From contig DYEU01000018.1 in assembly GCA_020725555.1 (NCBI GenBank), forward strand, positions 205,113 through 269,112: a DNA stretch of 64,000 nucleotides, written 5' to 3'. Source of the stretch: Desulfatibacillum sp. GTDB taxonomy: Bacteria > Desulfobacterota > Desulfobacteria > Desulfobacterales > SpSt-501. The notes below the pieces were generated by a model, which was given only the letters and a program-made list of their open reading frames with translations, searched no databases and had not been told where the DNA came from. Shown in pieces: positions 1 through 10,511 of the stretch; position 1 is the stretch's first letter, and every line of letters begins with the position of its first letter. Made by a program: the position numbers and the translations under genes.

Positions 1-518
1 TGGGGCGAGTTGCGCCGTCTGCGCGACGAAGCCCGCCGCCGCGGCGCCGAGGGGCTGCTGCTCAAGCGCCGGGATGCCCCCTACGCCATGGGCAGGCGCC
101 GCGGAATCTGGTACAAGTGGAAGGCGGACCCCTTCCGGGTCGACGCCGTCCTCACCTACGCCCGGCGGGGGCACGGCCGGCGCGCCGGGTTGTTCACGGA
201 CTACACCTTCTCGGTGTGGGACGGGGGAGAGCTCGTCCCCTTCGCCCGCGCCTACTCGGGCCTCGACGCGGCGGAGATCCGCGCCGTGGACCGCTTCGTC
301 CGCCGCAATGCGCGCGAGCGCTTCGGGCCGGTGCGCGCGGTGCGCCCGGAGCTCGTCTGCGAGATCGCCTTCGAGGACATCCGGCGCTCGGCGCGCCACA
401 AGTCCGGGGTGGCGGTGCGCTTTCCGCGCATCGTGCGCCTGCGGCCCGACAAGAAAGCCGCGGAGGCCGACACCGTCGCCGCCCTGCGGGCCCTGCTTAA
501 GGAGAAAGAGACCGCGCC

Positions 519-1903
<1,385 letters not shown>

Positions 1904-1904
<1 letters not shown>

Positions 1905-2839
1905 TGGGCGACCGCGAGGCGGCGACCGGGGCCGGCCCGGGCGGGGAGGAACGCGGCGACCGGCTGGTAAGCTTTCTTTTGGCGGGCGGGAGCGTGCGCG
2001 GCGCCGTGGTGCACGGCTCGCGCCTGATCGCGGAGATGCGCCGCCGGCACGAACTCGGGATCCTCGAAACCGTGGTCCTGGGCCGCGCCTTCCTCGGCAT
2101 CGCGCTCATGTCCTCCGGCCTCAAGGGGGAGGACCGCCTGGCGCTGCAGATCGCCTGCAGCGGCCCGATCGCGGGGTTGAGCGTCGAGGCCAATGCGGCG
2201 GGCGAGATCCGCGGCTTTCTCGAGCGCGTGCCGATCCCGCTCGACGGGCCGGTCGAGGACCTCGACCTGCGTCGCTTCTTCGGTGCGGGACTGCTCTCGG
2301 TCACGCGCGTGATCGAGGGGGCACGGCGGCCCTTCACCGGCCGGGTCGACCTGCGCTTCGGCAACCTCGCGCTGGACCTCGCCCACTATTTCCTCGTCTC
2401 CGAGCAGATCCCCACGGCCTTCAACCTCAGCCTCCCCCTGGACCGCGGCGGGGAGGTGACCGGGGCGGGCGGCCTCATGCTGCAGGCGATGCCCGAGGCC
2501 GAGGAGCGCACCCTGGCCGAGCTGGAGGGGATCGTCGCGGCGCTCCCCTCGCTCGGGGAGCGCTTCGCGCGGGGGGAGACGCCCGAGGCGGTCGTCGCGG
2601 AGACCTTCGCCGCGTGGTCCCCCGCCCTGCTCGCCTCACGGCCGGTCGCCTTCCGCTGCCCCTGCCACCGGGCGCGCATCGCCTCGCTGCTGCACCTGCT
2701 GCCGATCCAGGATCTCAAGGAGATGCGCGACGGCGGGCCGTTTCCGATCGAGATCCGCTGCCGGAACTGCGGCGCGCGCTACCCCTTCTCCCGGGAGGAG
2801 ATCGCCCGCATCTACGGCAGCCGCCACCCCGACAATTGA
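1904..2839 (+). CDS. hslO: Redox-regulated holdase chaperone Hsp33
   Basis: Hsp33 is a cytoplasmic holdase that is off when its C-terminal cysteines bind zinc and on after oxidation. The protein is 311 aa. The four zinc ligands are visible as Cys-x-Cys (CPCHRARI) and Cys-x2-Cys (CRNCGARY) in the last 50 residues. The start was set at the ATG at 1904-1906, which overlaps the asnS stop (TGATG). The same frame is open much further upstream but reads antisense-like GC-rich sequence there. A 10-bp hairpin follows directly. Confidence 0.94.
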
Positions 2840-2842
2840 AGG

Positions 2843-2868
2843 CGGCCGGCCCCGCGCAGGGCCGGCCG
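2843..2868. terminator. GC-rich hairpin between convergent genes
   Basis: A perfect 10-bp inverted repeat (CGGCCGGCCC / GGGCCGGCCG) with a 6-nt loop sits between the convergent stops of hslO and the TPR gene. There is no T-run, so intrinsic termination is likely but imperfect. Confidence 0.55.
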
Positions 2869-2873
2869 GGAGG

Positions 2874-3530
2874 TCAGCCGGAAGGCTTCGCGGAGGATTT
2901 CTGCTTGAGCCCCTGCACCATGCGGTCGACCGTCATCCCGCCCGGCACCGCGGCGAGGGGGTTGATGGCGAGCAGCTCTTCCCAGGCGCGGATCGCCCCG
3001 GCCTCGTCGCGGAGATCGTGCAGGAGCACGATCCCCTTGTTGAGCCGCGAGATCTCGTGCCGCGGATCGATCGCCATCGCCCGATCGAAGCAGCGCACGG
3101 CCTCCTCGGGGTTTCCGTCCTTGCGGTACATGACCCCGAGGTCGGTCCAGACGTCGGCGTTGTCCGGGTTGAGCGCAAGCGCCCGGCGGTAGGCTTCGAT
3201 CGCCTTGCGCGGCTGGTCGGTGTCGAAGTAGAGGTTGCCGAGCTCGACCCAGGCCGCAACGTCGGAAGGGGTCTGCGCCGTTTGCGCCTCCAGCTCCCGG
3301 ATCCGCTCGGCCATGGCCGGGGCCGAGGGGACGCCGGCCGGGGGCCGGGGGACGCCGCCCTCGTCCCCGGAGCGCCAGACCCCGAAGAACACGCCGCCGA
3401 AGAAACCCACGGCGAGGGCGACAAGCGCGGTCAAGAGCAGCGTCTCCCGCCGCACGAGCTTCGCATCCCCCGAGGCCGGGCCGCGGCCCTGCGGGGCGGG
3501 GGAGGTCGGATCGGTTTTTTTCTTGCCCAT
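2874..3530 (-). CDS. Membrane-anchored TPR-repeat protein
   Basis: The product is 218 aa. It has a short basic N-terminus, one transmembrane segment at about residues 32-52 (LLTALVALAVGFFGGVFF), a proline-rich linker and about three tetratricopeptide repeats (e.g. AAWVELGNLYFDTDQPRKAI and VWTDLGVMYRKDGNPEEAV). TPR repeats mediate protein-protein contacts; the partner is unknown. The gene lies 20 bp downstream of the SPOR gene on the same strand and is probably co-transcribed, which suggests an envelope or cell-division scaffold role. No enzymatic motif is visible. Confidence 0.85.
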   Translation of the reverse strand: MGKKKTDPTSPAPQGRGPASGDAKLVRRETLLLTALVALAVGFFGGVFFGVWRSGDEGGVPRPPAGVPSAPAMAERIRELEAQTAQTPSDVAAWVELGNLYFDTDQPRKAIEAYRRALALNPDNADVWTDLGVMYRKDGNPEEAVRCFDRAMAIDPRHEISRLNKGIVLLHDLRDEAGAIRAWEELLAINPLAAVPGGMTVDRMVQGLKQKSSAKPSG

Positions 3531-3550
3531 GGTCTTCTCCGTCGCAGGGG

Positions 3551-4444
3551 TCAGCGCGCCGCGGTGCGGGCCTCGATTCCCTGCGCGGCAAGCTCCCGCC
3601 GCTGGGTTTCGGCCCCAGCCGGGTCGGAGAACGCCCCGACGAAAAGGCGCACGACGGGGCCTTCCTCCTCAAGGAGGTAAGGATCCCACCCGCGGGATGC
3701 AAGGCGCTCCCGCAGGGCGACGGCCTCCTCGCGCGAGGAGAACTCGCCCACGAGGTTCCCAAACGGCGTTTTCATGGGGACCGCCCCGTCGATGCCCAGC
3801 TCGCGGCGCGCCGCGAGCGCCTCGGGCAGGCTGCGGTAGGCGCCGACGAGAAGCCGCCACCAGGTTCCCCTCTCCCCCAGGTCGACCCGGACGAGGTACG
3901 GCTCGAGGCCCCGGCTCCGCAAGGCGCGCCGGGCGGCGAGGGCATTCTCCCGCGACCGCAGGCTTTCGACCAGGAGCGAAAAGGGGCGCGGCGCGGGCGG
4001 CGGACGCAGCCGTCCGGGGCCGGCCTCCACGACCGGCGGGGGGGCGGACGCTTGCCCCGCCGCGGCGGCGACCGGCGCCGCCTCGGGTGCGGGCGGGGGC
4101 GAGGCGGGGGGGGCGGCCGGGGCCTGCGGCGGCGGGACGGCGACGGGGCGGTTTTCCGCCGCTTCGGCCGCGGCGGGCGGCGCCGGGGCCGAGGCGGCGG
4201 GGGCCTCGGGCATCCGGCCGCGCACCACCGCATCCGTTTCCCGTTCCGGGGCGGCGGGCGGCGCCGCGGCGGGAAGGGGCGGCAGCGGCTTGGTCACCAC
4301 CGCGCCCTTCCCGGCGGAGGCGGCGAGTGCGGCGCGCGGCCCGCCTCCGCCGGGTGCGGGATCCGGCAGCCCGGCCCAGGTGAGAAGGCTGGCGATGAGC
4401 AACCCGGCGGCGAAGAGGATCCGGCGGCGGCGAACAGGTGTCAT
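3551..4444 (-). CDS. Double SPOR-domain envelope protein
   Basis: The product is 297 aa. It has a basic N-terminus and a hydrophobic anchor (ILFAAGLLIASLLTWAG), then a long Ala/Pro-rich linker (about residues 30-160). Two tandem SPOR-like repeats follow (PFSLLVESLRSRENALAARR and LVGEFSSREEAVALRERL), each ending in an LLVGAY or LFVGAF strand. SPOR domains bind denuded peptidoglycan at septa. The start MTPVRRRR was chosen because it directly precedes the anchor; the frame stays open for 2 kb more but that part is shadow sequence. A plausible sigma70 promoter lies at 4512-4540. It heads a two-gene operon with the TPR protein. Confidence 0.85.
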   Translation of the reverse strand: MTPVRRRRILFAAGLLIASLLTWAGLPDPAPGGGGPRAALAASAGKGAVVTKPLPPLPAAAPPAAPERETDAVVRGRMPEAPAASAPAPPAAAEAAENRPVAVPPPQAPAAPPASPPPAPEAAPVAAAAGQASAPPPVVEAGPGRLRPPPAPRPFSLLVESLRSRENALAARRALRSRGLEPYLVRVDLGERGTWWRLLVGAYRSLPEALAARRELGIDGAVPMKTPFGNLVGEFSSREEAVALRERLASRGWDPYLLEEEGPVVRLFVGAFSDPAGAETQRRELAAQGIEARTAAR

Positions 4445-4511
4445 GGCGGATGCTCCCCCGGTTTGGAAGGCGCCCCCGCGGCGGCGGTGGGGGCGGTCGG
4501 ATGCCGCCTCC

Positions 4512-4540
4512 CTCATAGCCGATCGCGCGCCGCAGGTAAA
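4512..4540 (-). promoter_or_regulatory. Putative sigma70 promoter for the SPOR-TPR operon
   Basis: Reading the minus strand, TTTACC and TATGAG are separated by 17 bp and lie about 70 bp upstream of the SPOR start. Each hexamer matches 4 of 6 consensus bases. Confidence 0.45.
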
Positions 4541-4568
4541 GCGGGCGGGCCGCGGGAAAGGTCTGTCT

Positions 4569-4596
4569 TTGACTTCCGGGATGTGATACGTAGTTT
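4569..4596 (+). promoter_or_regulatory. Weak sigma70 promoter candidate for the M1-like gene
   Basis: TTGACT (4569-4574) is followed after 16 bp by TAGTTT. The -35 is good and the -10 poor. The implied transcript start is very close to the GAGG ribosome site at 4603-4606. Confidence 0.3.
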
Positions 4597-4612
4597 TTTT
4601 GCGAGGATGAGC

Positions 4613-6694
4613 ATGCGCCCTCTGGTTCTCTTCTCCGTAGCGGCCGGGATGGCCGCCGCCCTTGTCTTCGCCGCGCCGGCGGCGGCGTCGATGGAGGTCG
4701 AGCATCGCCTCGAGATCGAGCTTGTGCCCGCACGCCGGCTGTTGATCGGACGGGACGAGCTGACCGTGCACACCGACGGCCGCGAACGGCTCCTCTTCTT
4801 TCTCTCCGAGCGGGCCGTCGACCTGCAGGTGGAGGTCCGCGGCCGGCCCCGGGACGTCTCCTTCCGCGCCTCCTTCCTGGAGGTGCCGCTTGAGGCCGGG
4901 GAGCGGGGCGAACCCGTCGCCATCCGCATCGCCTGGGCCGCCCGCTTCGACGATCCCGTGCCGCTCGCCCCCGTCAACACCGACAACCCGGGCTTCGGCG
5001 TCTCGGCCTCGATCACCGAGGCCGGGGCGTTTCTCCTCCCCGGATCCGGCTGGTACCCGGACCTGATCGAGGCCCGGGACCGATTCCCGCGCATCCGCGT
5101 CCAGGCGCCGCCGGGGATCCTCGCCGTGACCTCGGGGCGCTCGCTCGGCCACCGCGAGGAGGGCGGGTTCAGCATCTCCTCCTGGTCGGCGGGCCCGGCC
5201 CCGCGCGGCCTCGCCCTGGCGGCGGGCCGCTGGCTGGTGCGCGAAAAAGCGGTCGGCGAGACCGTCGCCGCCGTCTACTTCACCGCGGACCACCTGGATC
5301 TCGCCCCCGCCTACCTCGAGGCCGTCGCGGCCTATCTCGAGCTCTACACGGAGCTCTTCGGCCCCTACCCGTTCGAGAAGTTCGCCGTCGTGGAGAATTT
5401 CTTCCCCACGGGGTACGGCTTCCCCTCCTTCACGCTGCTCGGCGGCGCCATCCTGCGGCTGCCCTTCATCCTCGAACGAAGCCTCGCCCACGAGATCGCC
5501 CACTGCTGGTGGGGAAACGGCGTCCTCGTCGACTACGAGCGGGGCAACTGGTCCGAGGGGCTCACCACCTACGTCTCCGATTACCTGCTGCAGGCCCGAC
5601 GCTCGGAGGAAGCGGCCCGCGAGGCCCGGCTGCAGAGCCTGCGCAACTACGCGACGCTCGTTCCGCCGGAGAAGGACTTCCCGCTTGCGCGCTTCACCCA
5701 CCGCAGCGACCCGGTCTCCCGGGCCGTCGGCTACGACAAGGCGATGATGGTCTTCCACATGCTCCGCCGCCGCCTCGGCGAGGAAGCCTTCTGGGGCGCG
5801 CTGCGCGACCTCTACGCGGCGCGCCGCTTCGAGGTGACCGGCTGGGACCATCTGCAGCGGGCGTTTGAAACCCGCTCCGGCGAGGACCTCTCCGAGTTCT
5901 TCGACCAGTGGGTGAACCGCCGCGGGGCGCCCGAGATCGAGCTCCAGGGGGTCTTGCGCACCCGGGCCGGCGAGGGCGACTGGGTGGTGACGGGGAAGCT
6001 GGCCCAGGGCTCGCCGCCCTTCGCCGCGCCCTTCGAGATCGCGCTGGAAACGGCGCAGGGGACGAGCCGCGAGCGCCTCGAGCTGCGCGGCCGGGAGGCG
6101 GCCTTCGCCGTGCGCCTCGCCGCGGAGCCGCGGCAGGTGACGGTCGACCCCGACGCCCACACCCTGAGAAGGCTCTCCCCGCAGGAGATCCCCCCCACGG
6201 TCAACTCCCTGCGGGGCGGCGGCTCCGGCGCGGTCGTCTTCTGCGGGCCCGCGCACTTCGCCGACCTCGCCGCCACGCTCGCGGAGGCGCTCGGGCTGCG
6301 CGACTGGCGCCAAGCCGCGGCGTGCCCCGGCGATCCCGCCGCCTGGCCGGAGCAGTCGGTGATCTTCCTCGGGCCCCCCGCCGAGCCGCGCTGGCTCGCC
6401 CGCGCGCCCGCCGCGGCCGGACTCGCCGGCCGCCCGGCGGCGGCGGAGCCCGAGGGGGAGATCGTGTTCGCGGTGTTCGCCCACCCGGCCGCGGACCACC
6501 GCGCGGTGGCGGTCTTCTCCGACCCCGCCTCGCCGTGGGCCCGCCGGGCGGCCGCCCTGATTCCGCACTACGGCCGCTACAGCCGCATCGTCTTCCGCGA
6601 CGGCCGCGTCCGGGAGCGCGAAACCTGGGAGGCCGGAACCTCCAAGGGGGTCTACCGATGGATGTCTTCGGCGTCCGGACGGTCCGACTCCTGA
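4613..6694 (+). CDS. Exported M1-family (gluzincin) aminopeptidase-like protein
   Basis: The product is 693 aa with a signal peptide (LFSVAAGMAAALVFAAPAAAS). Its catalytic core has HEIAH at residues 293-297 followed by WWGN and, 17 residues after the second His, a Glu in GNWSEGLTTY, the third zinc ligand of M1 peptidases. It lacks the standard GAMEN exopeptidase loop in recognisable form, so the substrate may differ from classical aminopeptidases. The last ~230 residues are not homologous to the core in any way I can see. The start was placed at 4613 because the GAGG at 4603-4606 is 6 bp away; an ATG at 4607 is too close. The 3' end overlaps the next gene by 37 bases. Confidence 0.85.
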   Translation: MRPLVLFSVAAGMAAALVFAAPAAASMEVEHRLEIELVPARRLLIGRDELTVHTDGRERLLFFLSERAVDLQVEVRGRPRDVSFRASFLEVPLEAGERGEPVAIRIAWAARFDDPVPLAPVNTDNPGFGVSASITEAGAFLLPGSGWYPDLIEARDRFPRIRVQAPPGILAVTSGRSLGHREEGGFSISSWSAGPAPRGLALAAGRWLVREKAVGETVAAVYFTADHLDLAPAYLEAVAAYLELYTELFGPYPFEKFAVVENFFPTGYGFPSFTLLGGAILRLPFILERSLAHEIAHCWWGNGVLVDYERGNWSEGLTTYVSDYLLQARRSEEAAREARLQSLRNYATLVPPEKDFPLARFTHRSDPVSRAVGYDKAMMVFHMLRRRLGEEAFWGALRDLYAARRFEVTGWDHLQRAFETRSGEDLSEFFDQWVNRRGAPEIELQGVLRTRAGEGDWVVTGKLAQGSPPFAAPFEIALETAQGTSRERLELRGREAAFAVRLAAEPRQVTVDPDAHTLRRLSPQEIPPTVNSLRGGGSGAVVFCGPAHFADLAATLAEALGLRDWRQAAACPGDPAAWPEQSVIFLGPPAEPRWLARAPAAAGLAGRPAAAEPEGEIVFAVFAHPAADHRAVAVFSDPASPWARRAAALIPHYGRYSRIVFRDGRVRERETWEAGTSKGVYRWMSSASGRSDS

Positions 6695-7512
6695 GCGCCC
6701 TTGCGCTCCTGCTCGCTGCCGCCCCCTGCGGGGCGGAGGACCCGGCGGTCTACGACGTGCAGGCCGGGCGCACCATCGGCCTTGCCGACATGGCCCGGCG
6801 CCTGCGGGAGACGCCGCTCGTGCTGGCGGGCGAGCTGCACGCGCAGCCGCCGATCCAGCGCGGCCAGCTCCGCGTCCTCGAGGCCCTGCACGCGGCGGGG
6901 GCCCGGCTCGCGGTCGGCCTCGAAATGTTCCGCCGCGACGGCCGCGAGGCCCTCGACCGATGGGTCGCGGGGGAGCTTGCGGAGCGGGAGTTCCGGGCGG
7001 TCTTCGCCGACCATTGGGGCACGGGCTGGGACGCCTACCGCCCCATCGTTCTCTGGGCGCGCGAGCACCGTGTGCCGCTCGTCGGGCTGAATGTGCCGCG
7101 GGAGATCACCCGCAAGGTGGCCCGGAGCGGCTTTGCGTCCCTGAGCGAGGAGGAGCGCGGCCTGCTCGCCGGCGTCACCTGCGATCTCGACCCGGATTAC
7201 CTGGACTACGTGCGCCGCGCCCACGGGGCCCACGGCCACGGCGGAGGCGACTTCCTCTTCTTCTGCGAGGCGCAGATGGTCTGGGACGCGGCGATGGCCG
7301 TGCACGCCCTCGATTTCCTCGCCGCGCAGCCCGGAAGGACGATGGTCATCCTGACCGGCGTGGCCCACGCCCGCAAGGGGGCCGTGCCGCGCCAGATCGC
7401 GCGTCGAAGCCCGCTGCCCGCCGCGGTGATCCTCCCCGAAATCCCCGGGAGCCTCGACCCCGCCACGGTGCGCTTCGAGGACGCGGACTTCCTGCTGGTG
7501 GGCTTGAAATGA
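6658..7512 (+). CDS. ChaN-like (DUF399) haem-binding family protein
   Basis: The product is 284 aa with an N-terminal hydrophobic signal (LLSALALLLAAAPCGAE). The ChaN-like core reads VLAGELHAQPPIQRGQLRVL at its start and VGLEMFRRDGREALDRWV soon after. The Campylobacter ChaN relative is an iron-regulated lipoprotein that binds haem. A Cys follows the signal here, but APC is not a canonical lipobox, so periplasmic release is as likely as lipidation. A His/Gly-rich patch (RRAHGAHGHGGGDF) could bind metal. It overlaps the upstream gene by 37 bases and the NUDIX gene by ATGA. Confidence 0.85.
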   Translation: MDVFGVRTVRLLSALALLLAAAPCGAEDPAVYDVQAGRTIGLADMARRLRETPLVLAGELHAQPPIQRGQLRVLEALHAAGARLAVGLEMFRRDGREALDRWVAGELAEREFRAVFADHWGTGWDAYRPIVLWAREHRVPLVGLNVPREITRKVARSGFASLSEEERGLLAGVTCDLDPDYLDYVRRAHGAHGHGGGDFLFFCEAQMVWDAAMAVHALDFLAAQPGRTMVILTGVAHARKGAVPRQIARRSPLPAAVILPEIPGSLDPATVRFEDADFLLVGLK

Positions 7513-8060
7513 AATTCTGCAGCGCCTGCGGCCATCCCGTGCAACTCGCCGTCCCGCCGGGCGACGACCGCCCGCGGCACTTCTGCCCGGCCTGCGGGGC
7601 GGTGCACTACGAAAACCCGCGGGTCGTCGTGGGGGCGATCGCCGAGCGGGAAGACCGCATCCTGCTCTGCCGCCGCGCCATCGAACCCCGGCTGGGCCTC
7701 TGGACGCTCCCCGCGGGGTACCTGGAAAGCGGCGAGACGCTCGCCGCCGGGGCGGTGCGGGAGACCTGGGAAGAAGCCGGCGCGCGGATCGCCGAGCTCA
7801 CCCCCTACCTCATGTTCAACATCGCCCACATCGGCCAGATCTACCTCCTCTTCCGCGCCCGCCTGCTGGAGGAGGATTTCGCCCCGGGCCGGGAGAGCCT
7901 CGAGGTGCGGCTGCTCAGCGAGGAGGAGATCCCCTGGGGGCGGATCGCCTTTCCGGTGATCGGCGAAACCCTGAAAACCTATTTCCGCGACCGCCGCCGG
8001 GGAGCGTTTCCGTTCGCCATCGGCGACATCCTGCCGGCGGCCGCCTGGGAGGCCGGCTGA
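7509..8060 (+). CDS. NUDIX hydrolase with N-terminal zinc ribbon
   Basis: The product is 183 aa. A zinc ribbon (CSACGH and CPACG, residues 4-33) precedes a NUDIX domain. The Nudix box keeps all key residues: Gly-x5-Glu, then RETWEEAGA about residues 77-99. Such enzymes hydrolyse nucleoside diphosphate-linked compounds with Mg2+; the ribbon-plus-Nudix layout resembles NADH or ADP-ribose pyrophosphatases. The substrate is not determined by sequence. It is coupled by ATGA to the gene before and TGATG to the gene after. Confidence 0.9.
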   Translation: MKFCSACGHPVQLAVPPGDDRPRHFCPACGAVHYENPRVVVGAIAEREDRILLCRRAIEPRLGLWTLPAGYLESGETLAAGAVRETWEEAGARIAELTPYLMFNIAHIGQIYLLFRARLLEEDFAPGRESLEVRLLSEEEIPWGRIAFPVIGETLKTYFRDRRRGAFPFAIGDILPAAAWEAG

Positions 8061-8788
8061 TGGGTTCGCCTCCCGGCCATCCCCCCCTCCCGCGGGGGCG
8101 GCGACGCCTCCTCCTCGGGCTGCTCGCCTGCCTTTGCCTGTGGGCCGCCTGCGACGGCGGGCCGCAGGCGCCCCCCGCCCCGCCCCCCGCGCCGGCCGAG
8201 GGCATCTCCTTTTTCGGCATCGGCCGCGAGTCGCGCTACACCGAGGCCGTGCGCCGGGAGCTTTCCCGTACCCTCGGCCGCGAGGCGATCGAACGCCGCA
8301 GCCTGCTCGACCTCGAGATCTCCTTCCGCGGCTTCCTGAGAGACCACCTGCCGGAACTCGACCGCCTCCACCGGCGCCTGAACGACCCGCCCGACGAGCG
8401 CGTCGAGCACGAGGTGACACGCCTCATGTACCGCTACGCGCGGCAGGCCGGGGCCCCCTTCGACGTGGTGGACCTGATCTTCGACGGCCCGACGGGCAAG
8501 CCGCTCCTCTTCCGCATGCGCTTCCGCCGCGACGAGGCCGGGACCGTCGCCGCGCTGCGGGAGCGCTACGGGCCGCCCGAGGTCCTGCCGTGGAAGACGG
8601 AAGGGGGGGAGTCCTGGCTGTGGCGCCGGGAGGGGGACCTGCTGGTCCTCTCCTTCGTCCCGGACCAGTTCGGCCAGCCGTCGCACCGGATCGACCTCTA
8701 CTTCACCGCCAACCTCGAGGAAGCCGCGGCGCGGCGCGAGCGCACGCGGCGCGGCGGCGCGCCCTCCCCGCCGCCGTCGCTGTTTTGA
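8060..8788 (+). CDS. Predicted lipoprotein of unknown function
   Basis: The product is 242 aa. A basic start and hydrophobic stretch (RRLLLGLLACLCLWAAC) end in a lipobox-like LWAAC, followed by Pro-rich sequence typical of a mature lipoprotein. The remainder (about residues 55-220) is charged and probably mixed alpha/beta, with a helix-rich part (RRLNDPPDERVEHEVTRLMY) and a beta-strand part including WLWRREGDLLVLSFVPDQ. I do not recognise a family. It starts within the NUDIX stop codon and sits 18 bp before the pentapeptide-repeat gene. Confidence 0.75.
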   Translation: MGSPPGHPPLPRGRRRLLLGLLACLCLWAACDGGPQAPPAPPPAPAEGISFFGIGRESRYTEAVRRELSRTLGREAIERRSLLDLEISFRGFLRDHLPELDRLHRRLNDPPDERVEHEVTRLMYRYARQAGAPFDVVDLIFDGPTGKPLLFRMRFRRDEAGTVAALRERYGPPEVLPWKTEGGESWLWRREGDLLVLSFVPDQFGQPSHRIDLYFTANLEEAAARRERTRRGGAPSPPPSLF

Positions 8789-8806
8789 CCGAGGAGGAGC
8801 CGACCC

Positions 8807-9649
8807 ATGTCCGCCGCAGCGCCCTCCGCATCCGGCCGCAGCCGACCGAGGCCCTTCGCCCGCCTGGCGGAGTGGCTTCTCGCCCTGCTCGAGCGCTTCG
8901 CCTTCTGGAAGCGCTATTCCGCGCGGCGCCTGGCCCGCATCCTCGCCGCCCACGAGCTCTGGTACGGCTCGCGCCAGCGGGAGGGGCGCCGCGCGATCCT
9001 GAGCGGCGCCCACCTGAAGGGGGCGATGCTCGAGGAGGCCGACCTGCGGCGCTCCGATCTCAGCCGGGCCCGCCTGCGCCAGGCGCGCCTCAACCTCGCC
9101 GACCTGCGCGAGGCCGACCTGACCGGGGCGCTCCTGCAGCGCGCCGAGCTGCGCGACGCCGACCTGCGCGAGGCGAACCTGAGCGAGGCCGACCTGAGCG
9201 AGGCCGACCTCACCCGCGCCAACCTCATCATGGCGAACCTCAGCCGCGCGACTCTCGCCCACGCGGTGGCGCGGGACGCCAACCTCTTCCGCACCTATTT
9301 CAAAGGGGCCGACCTCGCCGGCGGCGACCTGCGCGGGGCGGACCTGCGCGAGGCGAACCTCAGCCAGGCCGACCTGAGCCACGCCGACCTGAGCCACGCG
9401 AACCTCATCATGGCGAACCTCAGCCACGCCCGGCTGCAGACCGTGGACCTGAAACACGCGCACCTCTTCCGCGCCTACCTGCGGGGGGCCGATCTCCGCC
9501 GCGCCGATCTGCGCGGGGCCGATCTCGCCGGCGCCAACCTGCGCGAGGCGAACCTGAAAGACGCGCTCCTCACCCGCGAACAGCTGCAATCCGCCGTTCT
9601 GGACGAGCACACGGTGCTCCCGGACGGAACCCGCCCCACGGGGGGCTGA
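8807..9649 (+). CDS. Pentapeptide-repeat protein
   Basis: The product is 280 aa. After a ~60-residue leader, roughly 200 residues (about 64-265) are A-(D/N)-L-x-x pentapeptides such as ADLRE, ANLSE and ADLSH. These fold into a right-handed quadrilateral beta helix. Some family members mimic DNA and protect gyrase, others are membrane-associated scaffolds; no feature here selects between them. The DNA shows the matching 15-base periodicity, and two copies of an identical NLIMANLS block (near 9215 and 9400) suggest internal duplication. GAGGAG precedes the ATG. Confidence 0.9.
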   Translation: MSAAAPSASGRSRPRPFARLAEWLLALLERFAFWKRYSARRLARILAAHELWYGSRQREGRRAILSGAHLKGAMLEEADLRRSDLSRARLRQARLNLADLREADLTGALLQRAELRDADLREANLSEADLSEADLTRANLIMANLSRATLAHAVARDANLFRTYFKGADLAGGDLRGADLREANLSQADLSHADLSHANLIMANLSHARLQTVDLKHAHLFRAYLRGADLRRADLRGADLAGANLREANLKDALLTREQLQSAVLDEHTVLPDGTRPTGG

Positions 9650-9701
9650 CCCCCCGCCGGGCGCATGGTCCCATGACCCCAACCGCCTGAAAGGAGACGA
9701 C

Positions 9702-10412
9702 ATGAACCCGATCCCCCGCCGGGCCGCGGCCCTCGCCGCCGCCCTTCTCCTCCTCGCCTGCGCCGGGGAGAGCCCCGCGCCGCGCCCCCCGGAGCTTTCC
9801 CGCTTCGAGCAGAAGATCAGCTACCTCTTCGGCCGCGAAATCGGCCAGGGGCTGCGGGAGTCGCCCGTGCCCGTGGACCTCGAGGCCTTTCAGCAGGGAC
9901 TGCGCGACGCCATGAGCCAGAGCGCCTCGCGCCTCAACGCCGAGGAGGAGCAGCAGGTGCGGGTCGCCTTCTCGGCGAAGATGCAGGAAGAGCAGTCCCG
10001 GCGCCTCACGGCCCTCGCCGAGAAGAACGCCAGGGAGGAAGCCGAGTTCCTCGAGCGGAACCGCTCCGCGCCGGGGGTCGTCACCACCGAAAGCGGCCTG
10101 CAGATCCAGGTCCTGCGGGAGGGCAGCGGCAACGAGCCCAAGGCGGGCGACCGGGTGCGCGTCCACTACCGCGGAAGCCTCCTCGACGGGACCGAGTTCG
10201 ACAGCTCCTACGCGCGCGAGGAACCGGCGGTCTTCGAGCTCGCCGGCGTCATCCCCGGCTGGTCCGAGGGGCTGCAGCGGATGAAGCCCGGAGGCAAGTA
10301 CCGGCTGTGGATCCCCTCCCGGCTCGCCTACGGCGCGGAGGGGGCGGGCCGGGCGATCGGCCCGAACGCGCTGCTCGTCTTCGAGGTCGAGCCGATCGAG
10401 GTGCTGCACTAG
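9702..10412 (+). CDS. FKBP-type peptidyl-prolyl isomerase, lipoprotein
   Basis: The product is 236 aa. The lipobox LLLLAC at residues ~16-21 predicts a lipid-anchored periplasmic protein. A helical FKBP-N dimerisation domain ([14 protein letters not shown], then [10 protein letters not shown]) precedes the FKBP isomerase domain, which has [31 protein letters not shown] and the terminal [11 protein letters not shown] strand. This is the Mip/FkpA layout, which catalyses proline isomerisation during folding of exported proteins. A strong AAGGAG precedes the ATG. Confidence 0.93.
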   Translation: MNPIPRRAAALAAALLLLACAGESPAPRPPELSRFEQKISYLFGREIGQGLRESPVPVDLEAFQQGLRDAMSQSASRLNAEEEQQVRVAFSAKMQEEQSRRLTALAEKNAREEAEFLERNRSAPGVVTTESGLQIQVLREGSGNEPKAGDRVRVHYRGSLLDGTEFDSSYAREEPAVFELAGVIPGWSEGLQRMKPGGKYRLWIPSRLAYGAEGAGRAIGPNALLVFEVEPIEVLH

Positions 10413-10430
10413 CCGGGCCGGGCGCGGCGC

Positions 10431-10459
10431 TTGCCAAAGCCGGCAACAACGACTACTTT
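10431..10459 (+). promoter_or_regulatory. Putative sigma70 promoter for the 140-aa gene
   Basis: TTGCCA and TACTTT are separated by 17 bp, directly after the FKBP gene and about 50 bp upstream of the next ATG. Confidence 0.5.
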
Positions 10460-10511
10460 TCTGCACCTCGTCAAGGAAGGCCACAGGACCGCGCGACCGA
10501 AAGGAGGCCCC

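Noticed and set aside
3551-6568. Extending the SPOR protein to a ~1000-residue product
   Set aside because: The extra part is antisense to the M1-like gene; the real start is at 4444 just before the membrane anchor.
9008-9615. Tandem DNA repeat or CRISPR-like array
   Set aside because: The 15-base periodicity is fully explained by pentapeptide coding; there are no identical repeats with unique spacers.
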